Shown: positions 36,111 through 49,646, numbered from the stretch's first letter. The stretch is DNA of 64,000 nt from Azolla pinnata (GCA_037176905.1 JBBBWG010031308.1:9605-73604), one strand, 5' to 3'. The notes: generated by a model not told the origin, from the letters alone. A program made the numbers and translations.

Positions 36111-38402
36111 CCCGTGCAGCAGCTCAGCGATCGTCACATCCCCTGCAGCGAAGTAGCTGCAGAGTTGAGATCAGTGGAGTTGTACTAATTAAAACCTGGA
36201 CTGAGAAAGCCAGGAGAGAGACCGGAGGAAATCGGAGATGCAATATATATATATATATATACCAACGATTTCCTCATATCGCGGATGATGGACTCAGGAT
36301 CGGCTCTGGTGCTGGTGTAGGCAGGCAGCTCATTCAGCGCCTGTCACGGGGAGGATCAGGGTGCAGGGTTTTTTTCTTAGGGTTTCTTTAGGGTTTTTTT
36401 TTTTTAATGTCTGGGGAAGTATAATCGAGAGTACCGACCGTAAACCAACGGGAGAGTCGCGGCCTCCCTTCGAGGACGTCGTAGCTGAGAAGCTCCTGGA
36501 ACAGGATGCGGAAACGCTCCACGAACGGGACGTATACGAAATCGACCTGCGCCCCAGTGCCCCAATGCCCCAATGCGATCGATTCATCGATGCATGTCTC
36601 TCTCTATATGCCCATGCTGATCGATCATCATCTATGCACTGCATGCGTAGATGCATGCAATGAAGAATACGAGGTCGACCAAATTCTTGACTCTCGTCTC
36701 TTTCGTCGCAAGCTACAACGTCTCGATTCATCGATGCATGTCTCTCTGCATGCCCATGCTGATGATCAGCATCTATGCATTGCATTGCGTCGCATGCATG
36801 ATGCATTTCATTGGTTGAGGAGATCGATTGGTGATTACCAGGCTGATGGAGCCACCCAGCAGGTGAGGCCCTTCGATGCCGAACCTCGCGAGCGCGAGCT
36901 CGAGCTGGTCGAACAGTGGACCTGCGACGAAGCTTCCGGAGTTTTCTTTTAGGGTTTCTTAGAGAATCTTTTCGAGAGAGAGAGAGAGAGAGAGAGAAAA
37001 GCTTTTTACCGACAGCCTTGTCCACGGCTTCTGCGTCGAAGGCCCGGTCGTTGGTCATCTGGCGAAGGGCGGCCGAGACGCGTTGGTTCATGAGCTCCGC
37101 GTTCCTGAGGAGCTCATTGGCCGCCTCCCGCTTCGGGGAGCTCTGCTAGCCCGAACAATGCAGAGGCGAGAGAGAGAGAGCTAGGGTTTAGGGTTTAGGG
37201 TTTAGGGTTTAGGGTTTAGGGTTTAGGGTTTTAGCAGAAATGGACAAACTTACTAACCTGCGGATACAGCTGCGGCCCCGCGTCGAAACGCTCGTCGAGG
37301 CATTGCAGGATCTCGAGGCTCTCGACTCGGATCCGCCCCTCGTGCTCCAGTGCGGGGATCTGCCGCCCAAAGATTCGACGGATTTTTCCCCGACTCTTGC
37401 GTGTTAGCGATTCAGAAATGTTCCGCTTTTAACGCCGTTGGGTGGTGGAGAGTCAGACACATCTTAGTTTGTAAAATTGTAGTTGTGTTTCTCGCACACG
37501 TGTATGATGAATATATTCTGGTGTTTTAACCCCACAAACAGAATCACAAGAGAGAGTCAGAGAGAGACCTTCATGGCGGCCGATATCTTGCGCATGTACC
37601 ACTGCGGCTTATCGACGATGTCGATCGGCACCAGCTCTATGCCCATCAAACCCTAAAATGCAATGGCCATACTCCGCAACGTTTAGGAAGGCGCCACCGA
37701 CCTTAGGATGCTTTCTTCGGGTTTTAGGGTTTTAGGGTTTTAGGGTTTTAGGGTTTAGAGGGACAATGGGGGACCACCTCTGACCTTGAAATTCCGGGCT
37801 ATCCAGACCCGTTGCGAATACGGGCATGTCAAGCTTATGTATAACCTACATGACGATGGGGCGAATGCAATGTCAGGAGGCTACGCATATTTAGGGTTTA
37901 GGGTTTAGGGTTTTAGGGCTTCGGGGTTTACGGCTCACTGTACCTCGATGTTCCATCAAAGATCGGCGGCGGTGCTGATGTGGAGTTCAATGGCCGCAAA
38001 TTCGGCTTGAACCTACAACCCACACTCACACACATAATTAACCATATTGTCCTTGTAAAGGAATCCAGTTCAGGGTTTAGGGTTTAGGGTTTAATAAGTG
38101 ACACAATCTGTGCCTGTTTTACGGTTTAGGGTTTAGGGTTTAATAAGTGGCACAATCTGTGCCTGTTTTACGGTTTAGGGTTTAGGGTTTAATAAGTAGC
38201 ACAATTTGTGCCTGTTGTAGGGTTTAAAGACTCGATTTGTGCCTATCTTTTAGGGTTTCAGGTTTAGGGTTCAAAGGCACAAGCTGTGCCTGGTTTAGGG
38301 TTTAGGTTTTAGGGTTTAAAGACGCGATCTTCGATCTGCTACACACACACACACACACACATACCTGTCTCCTGCCTCGACGCCGATCTCGGGCTCCGCC
38401 AT
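36111..38402 (-). CDS. lambda-class glutathione S-transferase
   Basis: Lambda GSTs act as glutathione-dependent thiol transferases (deglutathionylation, flavonoid reduction) through a catalytic Cys instead of Ser. Exons found, 5' to 3': 38365-38402, 37944-38012, 37785-37845, 37569-37652, 37258-37359, 37010-37142, 36839-36921, 36439-36546, 36263-36340; phases agree, 252 codons. The thioredoxin fold shows LYISLTCPYSQRVWI with Cys43, GIELVPIDIVDKPQWY, then IPALEHEGRI and VESLEILQCLDERF. The helical domain shows FGIEGPHLLGGSISL and VDFVYVPFVERFRILF. The C-terminus is uncertain: after ...DMRKSL a further exon near 36111-36165 adds 2 to about 10 residues, depending on the acceptor used. No transit peptide is evident, so a cytosolic location is likely. 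Five or six of its introns contain telomere-type repeats. Confidence 0.88.
36578..36805. repeat. two diverged direct repeats of about 85 bp in a GST intron
   Basis: Segments at about 36578-36665 and 36722-36805 share CGATTCATCGATGCATGTCT, GCCCATGCTGAT and ATCTATGCA blocks. They make up most of intron 7 of the lambda GST gene. Confidence 0.75.
37183..37233. repeat. interstitial telomere-type array (TTTAGGG) in GST intron 5
   Basis: Seven near-perfect TTTAGGG units, the plant telomere repeat, on the plus strand, within the 115-base fifth intron of the lambda GST gene. Confidence 0.93.
37720..37758. repeat. telomere-like TTTTAGGG array in GST intron 3
   Basis: About five units with an extra T (TTTTAGGG) plus one TTTAGGG, in the third intron of the lambda GST gene. 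Confidence 0.9.
37891..37918. repeat. short TTTAGGG array in GST intron 2
   Basis: Four units, TTTAGGG with one TTTTAGGG, within the 98-base second intron. Confidence 0.85.
38073..38330. repeat. compound telomere-like tandem repeat in GST intron 1
   Basis: About five copies of a 50-base unit made of two or three TTTAGGG motifs followed by AATAAGTGGCACAATCTGTG and CCTGTTTTACGG. The first three copies are nearly identical; the last two are diverged. An AC dinucleotide run follows at 38341-38361, just before exon 1. Confidence 0.9.
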
Positions 38403-41400
38403 CGCGCTCCTGCCTATTTTGCACCTGATGATCTATCTATCTATCTATCTATCTATCTATATATCGATCGATGCCGCGGATGCGAGAGATTTATGTACCC
38501 AAAAGAAGATCACATCCATGCCCAAACTCAATCAAATCTATGCAAAGCTTTTTGGAAGAAGCCCAGAGTTGGTTGATTCGAATGCATCGTTTCTGGGCTT
38601 GGGGATTCGCTTCGGGATTTCATAACCTTTTGCCAACCCTGCACCTAGTCCCTTCTTGTCCCTTGTCATCCTTCGCCCGTCCCTCGCTCCGTTGGTGGGC
38701 TTATTCGCACATACGCCTTTCTTTTACCGCTCTTCACGCCCCCGATTCCCTTCTTCTCCGCCCAATCGTGCGCATTCCAGCCACTAATGCCTTCCGATTG
38801 TGGTAAATAATACTACCGCGAAGAGCATCGCGGGCGAAATCATTGCATATCTTTGACGATTCCATCGCATCGCGCCCCCTCCGAGATCTCGAGGAGCCCC
38901 CACGACAACCGATTCAGAAGTTGAGCGCTGCTTAAGGAGCGAGATGTTAAAGCTTGCAAAGTTTGGTATAAAGAGAATTAATCTCTCACCATAAAATATA
39001 TATAGCATCAGTTGAGTTACGTAACATTTGCAGTAGACGATTTTTCTCATCGCCAAGATTAAGATCTCTACAACATTTGCGCTAAAGTCAGACAGGAACA
39101 CTTTGATGTATCAACTTGCACACTCGATATAGACTTTAACTAATGAAAATTTACTTTAATAGGAAAAAAGAAATCGATCATGTTTCTTAAGAGACTCATG
39201 GCCAAGTCTAACATCGAGTTATGGGGCAATATATGTCAGAACAAAGCAAGAGATTGAACGATTTTGAAGGAAGATATAAGAGAATAAAAGAAGGGAGGAG
39301 AGTGGATTGATAAGAGAAGAGTGAGTTTATTATACATTGGGCAAAAGCTAGTCATTTATCTAATAAATTAACATATGACTATAAGTAACCACAACATAAC
39401 CCCTCATAATAATTGGTTTTGTAGGTTCTTGACAAAATTGCATATATATATATATATATATATACAGATCTAATTAGAAGAGACAAAAGCTTAAATCCGA
39501 AATCGAAAAAATTGTACATCCTTAACTACTCAGGATTGGAATGAAAAGGGTATACGTGTTTGAACTCTTAGCTTGACAAAGTAGAATAGGTTGTCTTACC
39601 TCAAGCCCCTGTCTGATTTCCCATGTTAGGATAAACTTTGTCTTTGAGAAGAACACTGATAATAGGGCACTATATTACATTCGGAAGAACATCCAAATTT
39701 ATCATTTCAACTTTATGATCATAAAGAGCACTTGTAAATTTATTTGATACGGTAAGGCGTTGCCTCGTTGATACAAGTAAGAAGAAAAGTTGAAGCCGAA
39801 GCTTAAGAATATGTCAACGAATTGTTAAAATGGGGAATATATCAGCAATCGTTGCGATCAATTGAGAACAAGTTTGGGTGTTATCGTTATAAGGACATCA
39901 AAGAGTAAAGAAAGCGTGAGGAGCAAAATGAAAAAAGTAGACTGGCTCAAGGGCAACAGGAAAAAAAGTTGTCTCGTAGGCTACTTATCCGTACTATAAT
40001 CACTAATGAGGTTATAATCTTGTAAAACTAACAACACTTAGCTTTTTCGGTAGAAAGAGGTGCGATTATGGCCTAAAACGATCATCAGCGCCGAGTTTAA
40101 AGAGGTATTGCATGCACAAGTAATGCTCGATCTGCGTGGAATATTCCCATGCAGAATTCATGCTTAAAACACGTCTAGTTATCACATTAATTCATTCATG
40201 AGGTGCACCATCACTACAATATTCGAAGAGTCAGACTTCTCTCGGTCGAAGCAGAATGCCATCGATATAATTGTCCAAGTCAAAAAGCGTTGATAAACAT
40301 TGGCGAGCTCCGATCATGTTTCTCGATGGCCAAGTTTCAAAGAACCCACTCGATGGATCGACGCGCACGGAATCGTTAATTGTCGGTACTGACCCAGTGA
40401 ATGTAGAATAGTCGTCATTCGTGGCGAGAGCTACACGGTGGAGGGAATAATTTGCCCTAGAATTCATGCACAGTTTTTTCAACAATGCCACATCTCACTC
40501 AATATACAATTACATGGGATTTGTAAATCGTTGGGAGGAGCGCAGCCTAACTTTGGACGACTCGCCAACCTCACGCATTAATTAATCGATCCGAGCGTTC
40601 CACGTTCATTACTCAAATCCGTCGAGCACCTCTGGAAAGGAGCTCCAGGAATCAATCGTGGGATCAGCTCCGCGATCGAAGCCAGATCGGCGCCATATTG
40701 TATAATTCGAAGATAAATTCGTGCCTCGAATCGGATAACTAAATTGGATCATTAATCGTAACATGGCCGATGGCATCTCATATTGAGCCCGTCCGTTAAT
40801 CGCATGCTAATTAGACTTCGGTTGTCGACATGGTAATTATATACTAACAACAAGTTTGGATCATTCGTACTGTGATTTGTACACGATACGTCACACACCC
40901 ACAATGCTATTGGTGCAGCTCACTGCGATTAATTAATTAACGCCAGAAGAATTATATTGTGCATTTATATCGGCGCAAGTCATCCTCATTATCGACGAAT
41001 TGAATTGAATTGAATCGAATCGAATCGAATTGAAGCGAATTGAATCGAAACGGCGTGAAGGATCGCAATCGTCGTCATTTATATCATGGCGCAAGTCGTC
41101 ACAGCTGGATTTGCATGGAATTAGGGAGGAGGATGATCATTGGCCAATGTGGGCATTAGCTGGCCCCAGCTTGTCAATATTGTGCTTGTGCTTGTGGATC
41201 ATCCAGCTCAAACTCAATATCCTCAAATTCTAAATAGCAATACTGCTGGCTGATGATCATGAATGATCTCTCAGAAAGTCAACTCATCATCATGCAGCAA
41301 TATTATGATTTGATTCATTGATTTCATTTGAAATTTATAATAGATTCTGTTGTTTTTTGGCGAGAGATCATGCACCGATCATCGTCATCATCATCATCAT

Positions 41401-42293
41401 CATCATCGAAGATGGTAACGCTGATTCACACGATTTTATTACATGAGATAATTCGCCGGGGAATATTAACTAGCGATCGATTAATCGAGCGCTGGAACCG
41501 CGTCATTAGCAGGCACTAATCAAGCTGCTGACCACTGATATAGATTATGTAATCTAAACCATGGGAAAATTGACCAAAACAGACGCCTAACAAAATTATA
41601 AATTACATTTTAATGCCTACTCAAACTAAAATTTACGACTTATGAACGCCTAGCTTTAAAAGTCAACGCTCCATATTTCTTGATTGATCAACACCACATC
41701 AATTAATTGTGAGCACAATTAAACATCAACTTAATCAATGTATCAGGACGCTCAGTTATAACTTGATTAACACCAAATTTTACACGCGAATCGGTTGATA
41801 ATTAGCTTCTAAAATGATTGACTTCCGTTCAATCAGATAATGTAGTCAAAACACCGATTAGGATCGATTGATGAGAAACGATTAGGAGTAAAATCAAGTA
41901 ACATTATGCTAACGAAATTAAGCGGGTGTTATTAAAATTTTAGGCATTAATCTGTAATTTGCTGTTTTAGTAGGCGTTAAAATTGTAAGTTTTGAATTGT
42001 GTTAGGCTGGTGATTCTAATTTTCTCCCGATAAACATATATGGAGATAGATAGCTAGATATGATCTAGTACAGATCATCATCATATAATAATTAGATCAC
42101 AGGACGCGCATTCAAACCTGTAGCCAGATCACAGACAGACAGCTACATGCATGCATTGCATACGTTCAAGAAATTCATTATAATTCCCCAAATTAATGAG
42201 CCTGCTGCAGCAGCTATATGTGGCAAAATTGCAATATATATCACATGCTGATCAAATGACTCGATCTACATCATCATGCCAAGTTGTTTGTTC

Positions 42294-42342
<49 letters not shown>

Positions 42343-42934
42343 TATAGACAGATAGATAGATAGAATATAGATCATGATCATGATGACTTGTGTCAGTGCT
42401 ACTATATAAACACTTTTGCTTTGCTTATTTTCCATAGTACTATTGACATGTTTGTAGCTCCTGATGCTCAGTAATTAGCACCAGAGGTTTGTCCAAACCT
42501 GATTAATTAGATCCCCCAGCCCAAATTCTTTATCCACTAATTCCTTAATTATTGTGTAAGTTACGCGCAGCTCACCCACGTCTACTGCATCGCTGGTATT
42601 GAACCCTTGCTAATTAATGTATAATCCAATATTTGCTGCAGCCTATTAATCTCTTAAGGCTCATATTTCCCTGATTCATTCCTCAATTTCTACCACGATT
42701 CACTTGAGCACTACCTAATCTGGCTAACCCCAGCTATCTGTACAACTAATTAATATCACGTATAAATTAATAGCTTCAGGCATAATCATAGAATTAGACT
42801 GTAACGCACAAAGAAAAGGTTATAGTATATTTCAATTGATCTGATTAAACTCCAGTGAGATCGAAAGCCGAACTATCAAACAGCTGATTTGATTGATTCA
42901 CAATATCAAAAAGCAGATAGAAACATCAACAAAT
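38403..42934. other. long AT-rich intergenic stretch, no gene supported
   Basis: Between the divergently transcribed lambda GST and XTH genes. The first 400 bases are GC-richer and are probably the GST promoter. Simple repeats: ATCT at 38430-38461, TA at 39445-39465, GAATT/GAATC at 40999-41052, ATC at 41383-41407, TA at 42299-42340. A minus-strand open frame at 40231-40491 (86 aa) has no recognised similarity and no flanking splice support. The rest looks like decayed non-coding sequence. Confidence 0.55.
42401..42411 (+). promoter_or_regulatory. candidate TATA box upstream of XTH
   Basis: CTATATAAAC, a good plant TATA match, 525 bases upstream of the XTH start codon and just after a long TA microsatellite. 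The distance would imply a long leader, so the true promoter may lie closer. Low confidence. Confidence 0.25.
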
Positions 42935-45753
42935 ATGGCCAGTGCGGTGGGCACCTTAGGGTTTTGGATGATGCTAGGTCTAATGCTTGTACTAATGCAT
43001 CCATTACCTGTGCGCTCGACCTCTAAATACTCGAATTATTTCGATATCACATACGGATTCGCAAATGTGAGATCAGTGAGTAAGGATCGGATATGGGAGC
43101 TGCTCCTGGACAATTCATCCTGTAAGTTGTTTGATCTACTATACATAATCTTGCCCATTTCCTGTGGTACACTGCAGCTTTTAACTGAATTAGAAAACGT
43201 AATTTGCATCACATCATTTCGGATTTAATCCATTTTGAGATCTATGTCTAATTTGACTTACTGTATAATTATAAGTCTGATTTTGTGCTCGCTTCCGTCA
43301 AATCGATTCTGAACGATTAAATTTCAAGGTTAGGACTGAAGCATAATTTATTTTTGATCATCTGATTAATCTATTCAATATATAATTTAATCTTACATTA
43401 CGTTAATATGAATCAACTTTGATTAATTTGAGGTGAGATCAATTTTGAATTGTTCGCTTCATTTTGTTATTGCTTTTAAATGTCGGATCTTCACATTTTA
43501 ATTTAATTTTCTGCCTTAAACCACAAATGTAGTACATTTAAAACGGCCTAAAATTTTAACAAAAGTATTCCAGTCTAGTAATTGCTCTACATCGCTGAAG
43601 ATGAATTTGGATGTGATTTTCAGTTGGAATTTGGATTTTCACATTTTTAATTTGATTCTCGACATTAGACTACAAAACCTGGTGTTTAAGGTCTGATCAA
43701 CAAAAAGAAGAAGAATCTGATTAATGCGTAACTGCGAGTATATAAGTCTGATTTTTGACATTGAATTTAGAAATTAATTGAAGATTAAATTATAAAGTCT
43801 TTCAGCTTTTAGAGTCCAACTTAAAACATGGAATGCTTAAATTCTGATTAAGCAGAAGGAGGACTCTTTAGGTTTATTATGGTTTTGACATGGAATTCGG
43901 ATTGTTGCAGAATTTCAACTAGGTTTCTGAAGAATTTCAGGCCTGATTTTTGAAGCATTTGAAATTATTAATTCCATTTTTTTAGCTGAAAAATTACTAA
44001 TTCAGGCATTAAACGTAGTTCTTTTGTTTTGACTTCGAATTTGGATGTTTCCGAAGTTTTTATTAGAACGTTCAAGGTTTTTATTAAAATATATACACGT
44101 GTAAGAAGAAGAAGAAAGAAGAAGAAATCCAGTTAGTTTTTTCTGCTTGTAAATCACAATTTCAAATGCTAGCAATTAAATTCCAATTTAAAACTAAATA
44201 GAAACAAATCTAGCTGCTTGACTATGGTCTTTTACTTCAAATTTTGGGGTTTGGAATTTGTAACGAAAGAAACCCGGTTGATTCTGACTTTGGAATTTTG
44301 ATTAGCGTTTTCTGAGCATTTAAATTTCAAATCCAGATGTTAATCAGATTTCGATTGAAGAGTCAAATGAAAAAATGTAGCTACTTGGCTCTATTTTTGA
44401 CTTTGAATTTGGTTTTCTGAATTTGTAACAAAAGAAATCTGGTTGATCCTGGCTTTGGAGATTTGATTAGTGTCTGATTAGCTGCATTTAAATTACAAAT
44501 CCAAATGCTAATTAGATTAGGATTAAAAACTCGAATAATAAAAAAAACTCCAACAACTCTAATCAGATTATTTAGCTGCTACTAATGGTGTAGATATACA
44601 CACCGTATATAGGTCGATATTTTTGCGGATGTAATTCTAACATTATATGTATATTGATCATCGAACCGTTAGAACTAACCATTGGATTATGTTTCTCGAC
44701 GCAGCTGCTGGCATCGAGTCCAAGCAGAGCTACCTGTACGGCAGCTTCCAGATTAGCATGAAGCTACCATCAGGCAATTCGGCAGGGACCGTAACTGCCT
44801 TCTACGTACGTATAATCGTAACATTAAACTTTCAATATTACTGCTACGATGAGTATCCAAAGATATGGGCTTTCATCAAGTTGGCGAAACGACGTATATG
44901 TCCTATAACTTACTGTTTGGAATGTCGACTTGGCTCATAAGATCCGATGATTTGATTCGACTGATCGAATCATGGACCTTGAGATTAATGCAGTTGTCGT
45001 CGAACGGAGCGGATCAGGACGAGGTGGATTTCGAGTTCCTGGGCAACGAGACGGGGCAGCCGTACATCCTGCAGACGAACGTGTTCTGGAACGGGACATA
45101 CGGGCGCGAGCAGAGGATCTACTTGTGGTTCGATCCTTCCGAAGCATACCACACCTACTCCATCATCTGGAATCTCAACCAGACCATGTAAGCAAGCGCG
45201 TAATCTCAATATCGAGCTAATTAAGCGACAGAGGCCGAATCGGATCAGTTTGCCGCGATCACTGCGACTCCAGTTCATCGCTCGTTCGCGCCTCTATTAT
45301 ATGGGGCACTCGATATATATAATTCAGCTCTGATTCTTCGACCGATTGCGGCCCTTGATCTTGGTTTATACTGCTTGCAGTGTTGCAGTAGATGGCATAC
45401 CGATCAGGATCGTGAAGAACAACGAGAAGGTCGGCATCCCGTATCTGCGGCATCCGATGAGCGTGCACGGCAGCATCTGGGACGGGAGCACCTGGGCCAC
45501 GCAGGGAGGTCGCATCAAGATCGATTACAGCAATGCTCCGTTCGTCGCCACATTTGGCAAGTTCAAGTTCGATGTCTGCAAGAAGGTGACCGCGAAATGC
45601 CTGTCGGCCAAGTGGTGGAACTCGCCCGCCTACTCCGCGCTCACCGCCGACCAACTGGCAAAGTTCCAGTGGGTCCGAAACAGCTATCTGGTCTACAACT
45701 ACTGCGACGACCGAATCCGATACCCAGAGCCCTTCCCTGAATGCTTCATCTAA
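42935..45753 (+). CDS. XTH: xyloglucan endotransglucosylase/hydrolase
   Basis: GH16 wall enzyme that cuts and rejoins xyloglucan chains in the apoplast. Four exons: 42935-43121, 44705-44805, 44994-45187, 45381-45753; in phase, 284 residues, the family length. Residues 1-28 form a signal peptide (hydrophobic [19 protein letters not shown]). The catalytic motif [10 protein letters not shown] gives nucleophile Glu106, helper Asp108 and acid/base Glu110, followed by the N-glycosylation site Asn114 (NET). The family blocks [21 protein letters not shown] and HTYSIIWN follow. The XET_C region has four Cys in the usual places ([26 protein letters not shown]). The start MASAV begins the signal peptide; there is an earlier in-frame ATG at 42893 that would put a charged extension in front. 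Intron 1 is 1.6 kb and very AT-rich. Whether it favours transglucosylation or hydrolysis cannot be told. Confidence 0.93.
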
Positions 45754-48598
45754 CTGATCCAACCGGTACATGTCAGTGTTGAATCTCGACAAACCCATTC
45801 AGATTTATCGACGAATAAACTCGCGCAACCTTATACCAGCAATGCCACCACCCGAATAAACAGTTACTAATAAATAGAAACCCCCTCGAACGAATCTAAT
45901 CCTCTTCTAGGCAATTTGTATTCGATTTATTCCATTGCGAAGTAGTTATATTCTGCTTCTCCACATCGACTTACAAAAAATTGCTGCAATTGTCCTTTTT
46001 TACCCACGTTATTGTTACAATAAACAATGAATATACCGTTCGTAGTGTCTCTTATGTTTAGGTATCTCTTTATTCATACATGTGTTGTGTACACTTAGCA
46101 TAGTTGTAATGTTTAGCCTGCATTGGAGATAATGTTCTAGGTTAACAACAACAACAACAACAACAATCATAATCATAATAATAAATTGTATTATTTTAGG
46201 GGCATTTGATTGACGAACTATAAGACACCAAATTGATGGGTTTGACTAATTAGTTTCTACCAACATCACTCACAAAAGAATCATTTAATTTTTGTTTTAC
46301 AAATATTGGTCATAAAGCAATCACGAATAATACACAATACTTTGACTTTGTAAGGCTCTCATTGTAAAGAGGAGCTATTATGATTGCTAGACTTCTAAAA
46401 ATATTTGTCGAAACTCAACTTATAATCTAAATAAGATTTATGTGTGACCACCAATGGTCTTATATTAAATTGATTTTAATGAGTCTAACCATAACCTAAG
46501 TCAGATTTCTCATAATTCTATCATAGTTGAACTTAAAGAGATAATGGGGCTTTGGATGTCAATAGTAAGAATTCTCAAGCCAATTATAAAAATTATATAA
46601 TAAAATGACCAATACTGTTAATATTTTGTAGTATATATAACACGTTTCATACTAATGTCTATCTAAGCTCCATATAATGAGAACATATGGGCTGTCAACA
46701 ATATGATCATTTTATTTCTTTTATTTGGTTAGTAAAGTTTTTCAATTTTCTTTCTTTTTATCGAAGTCTAGTTAATTCAGGCACATTTTTATATCAACCC
46801 TTTTTATTAATGCACGCCTTGCATGATTATTTTCTTATAAGCACCAAAGTTAATCTAGGGGCTTTGAGTAAAATAAAATAAAAACACAAAGGTTGCTAAG
46901 GTTTCAACAATTAGAAGAGAGATATTATCACCATCTTCTAAGAAAATGGTCGGTTCCCAAGGTACTCAAAATTAGGTAGAGCAATAATGTAGGACATAAT
47001 AGAAATAATATCAATCATCTAATATACCAATAATATTTTTCTCGAAAGTACAAGTTATTTGTCTTTCATTCATCAATATCCATTCTCTTAACCCTCACTC
47101 ACCTTATGTTAATTTATTGCTAGTTTCTAGGTTATGGACTTGGAGGTTGAGGTTTAAATCTTATATGTGCCATAAAGTTTTGTATTTATAATCCATCATA
47201 ATCTTTATTTTTGTACTATAGATGAATTATCCCATTTGTATTATGCTAAATTAAAAACATAACATTGTTTTAAGATAATTAGAGACATTATATTTACCCC
47301 TAGCAAACTAAGACATCCCCTAGTATATACCTAAGAGAAATAAATAAAAATCATGTTGTCATTCATATGATAGTAATATTTAATTTGGCCCCAAAATAAT
47401 ATCCATGGTCATGGTCACAGTTATTTCTTGTGAACATTAGAGCTTGAAGAAAAATTATATTCACAAGTATATTTTTTTGCATTATAAGAGTTTTATTGAC
47501 ATGTTTTCATCTAAATTTGTGTATATAGAGCTTCATTCATTTAACTCAAATGACATGGTCGTGGCTACCTTGATGCAATATTTATTTGTTGGACTCATCC
47601 TTGTGGTGAGAATCACACCTCTTGTCATTATTAAACTCACCTAATTCACAATGACTATAATCATAATATCTCTCTTTATCAAGCAATAGCAATCATACAC
47701 CTGCTCTCCCTTGAATTCACCACTATATTGACGGTATGTTGGACAAATAGGAGAAGTCTACAATTATAAATACAATCCAAAGTCATGGTAAATAGATAAT
47801 GAACATACACAAGGTACATTCGCATAAAAATATACTAGACTTAAAATAAGATTATATAGAAGTTATAATTCCTTAGAGATGCATGAAGAGTATAGGGCAA
47901 CAATGACAATTTGTTATTTTCTTATGATAGTTTAGCATGGTCTCCTTATAATTGAGGTTTTGTGTTTAGTAAAGGAAAAGGTATTTCAAATGGTTTTGTC
48001 CAATACAAAAAGGTAGCTAAATATAAGCAATAATTTTGTATGAAAATATGTGAGTTAGATTTGTTATGTGAGTTATATAAGAAAACAAATGCTTACATGT
48101 ATTCCAAGGAGTTATAGAGCCACTTGTATAAACAGTGAAGATAATTTGGTCGAAACTTATATATATACTTTAAAGGGATAATAGGATAATCTCCAGGGAG
48201 CTTAAAAAATAAATAAAAAATTTAAGACTAAGGTTTTGGCAAGCTTAAGACAACCTTCGACATGTATACAACAATTGTCATTAAGAGGTTAAAGTAGAAC
48301 TTTTACTTCTCATTATTTGTATTTACTCCATTAGAGGATAGTTGTCACTTTATGGCTTGTGTACTCTCTCCGATAAAATGTTGTACTTTGTACCTAACTT
48401 CTAGGTCATTTTTAATATCAGGCGGAAGATATTTGAGAAAAAAAAGAGAAACTATAATATTTATCAACCCTTACATATATCCAACTTTTTTAAAAGGTGA
48501 GCACATTGCCCTTTATATAGTGTTATCATACCTTTTTGTGTTATTTCTATACATTATATTGTTATGGATCCTATCCATGCAGACCTCTTAATCTTGTG
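45754..48598. other. AT-rich intergenic stretch, no gene seen
   Basis: About 30% GC, no reading frame with a known motif. A short AAC run lies at 46144-46166. It looks like unconstrained non-coding DNA 3' of the XTH gene. Confidence 0.55.
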
Positions 48599-49646
48599 AT
48601 CCTTACAATATGAATGAGTTTAATCCATATTAATTACAAATACACACTATATCTAGGTGCCTAACCAATATGGTAATCTGATCACCTCTTTGTCTTGGAT
48701 TCGCAATGACAATATGAATCTTGCCTCATTTGACTAGACTTGCCCTCACAATAATGAATATTGTAACCCCCATCATTTTAAGGCAGATTATAACCTTTAT
48801 CATTAAATTAATCAAGCTTGTAACAGTTCTCCCTACTTTTTGCCAATGATGACAATCATGCCTTTGTTCTAACTTGGTTTTGCAATCATGACTAATTTCA
48901 TTTGTTTGGCTAATGATCATATCGACCTCATCAAAGTCAAAGTCACATTCATAATCGCGTATACGCGGTTGTAAATCAAACTCCTCATGCTCATGACATG
49001 GACCATGCCTCTCTTCATTTCATTTGCCTCTTCATCACGGCGAAGATTAACATGTTTTTACTTTACTTTCGACGCGTAGATGTTCAACACCCAAGTATAC
49101 TTCACCAATGTTAGGAGCATACAACTTCAATTCTTTTTGTATCATTTGAACTATGGCTCCTGCCATTATGACCCTTATTGTATGGACGAATTTTATCTAT
49201 ATCAATTACAAATACACATTATATTCAGGTGCCCAACCAATATGGTAATCTGATCACCTCTTTGTCTTAGATTCGCAATGACAATATGGATCTTGCCTCA
49301 TTTGACTAGCCTCGTCCTCACAATGATGAATATTGCGACGCCCGTCTTTATCGAGCTCTTCATTTTGGGACGAGTTATGACTTTTGTCATTAAATTAATC
49401 AGGCTTGCAACAGTTCTCCCTACTTTCCGCCATGATGACAATGATGCCTTTGTTCTAACTTAGTCTTGCAACAGTTCTCCCTACTTTCCACCATGATGAC
49501 AATGATGCCTTTGTTCTAACTTAGTCTTCCAATCATGACGAGTTTCATTTGTTTGGCTAACAATCCTATTGGCTCTCATCAAAGTCAAAATCACATTCAT
49601 GATCGCCTATACGGTGTTGTAAATCAAAACTCCTCGTGCTCATGAC
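48599..49646. repeat. two direct copies of an unclassified repeat of about 400 bp
   Basis: Copy A about 48599-48996, copy B about 49171-49646, same orientation, separated by about 175 bases. Both contain CCAATATGGTAATCTGATCA, CCTCTTTGTCTT, TCGCAATGACAATATG, CTTGCCTCATTTGACTAG and AACAGTTCTCCCTACTTT. Copy B is longer, partly through an internal 60-base tandem duplication (49406-49525). On the minus strand copy A is open for about 90 codons and could be a remnant of a mobile-element gene, but no family is recognised. Confidence 0.75.

Noticed and set aside
40231-40491. 86-residue minus-strand open frame as a gene
   Set aside because: No recognised domain, no repeat of the pattern, no adjacent exons with consistent splice sites.
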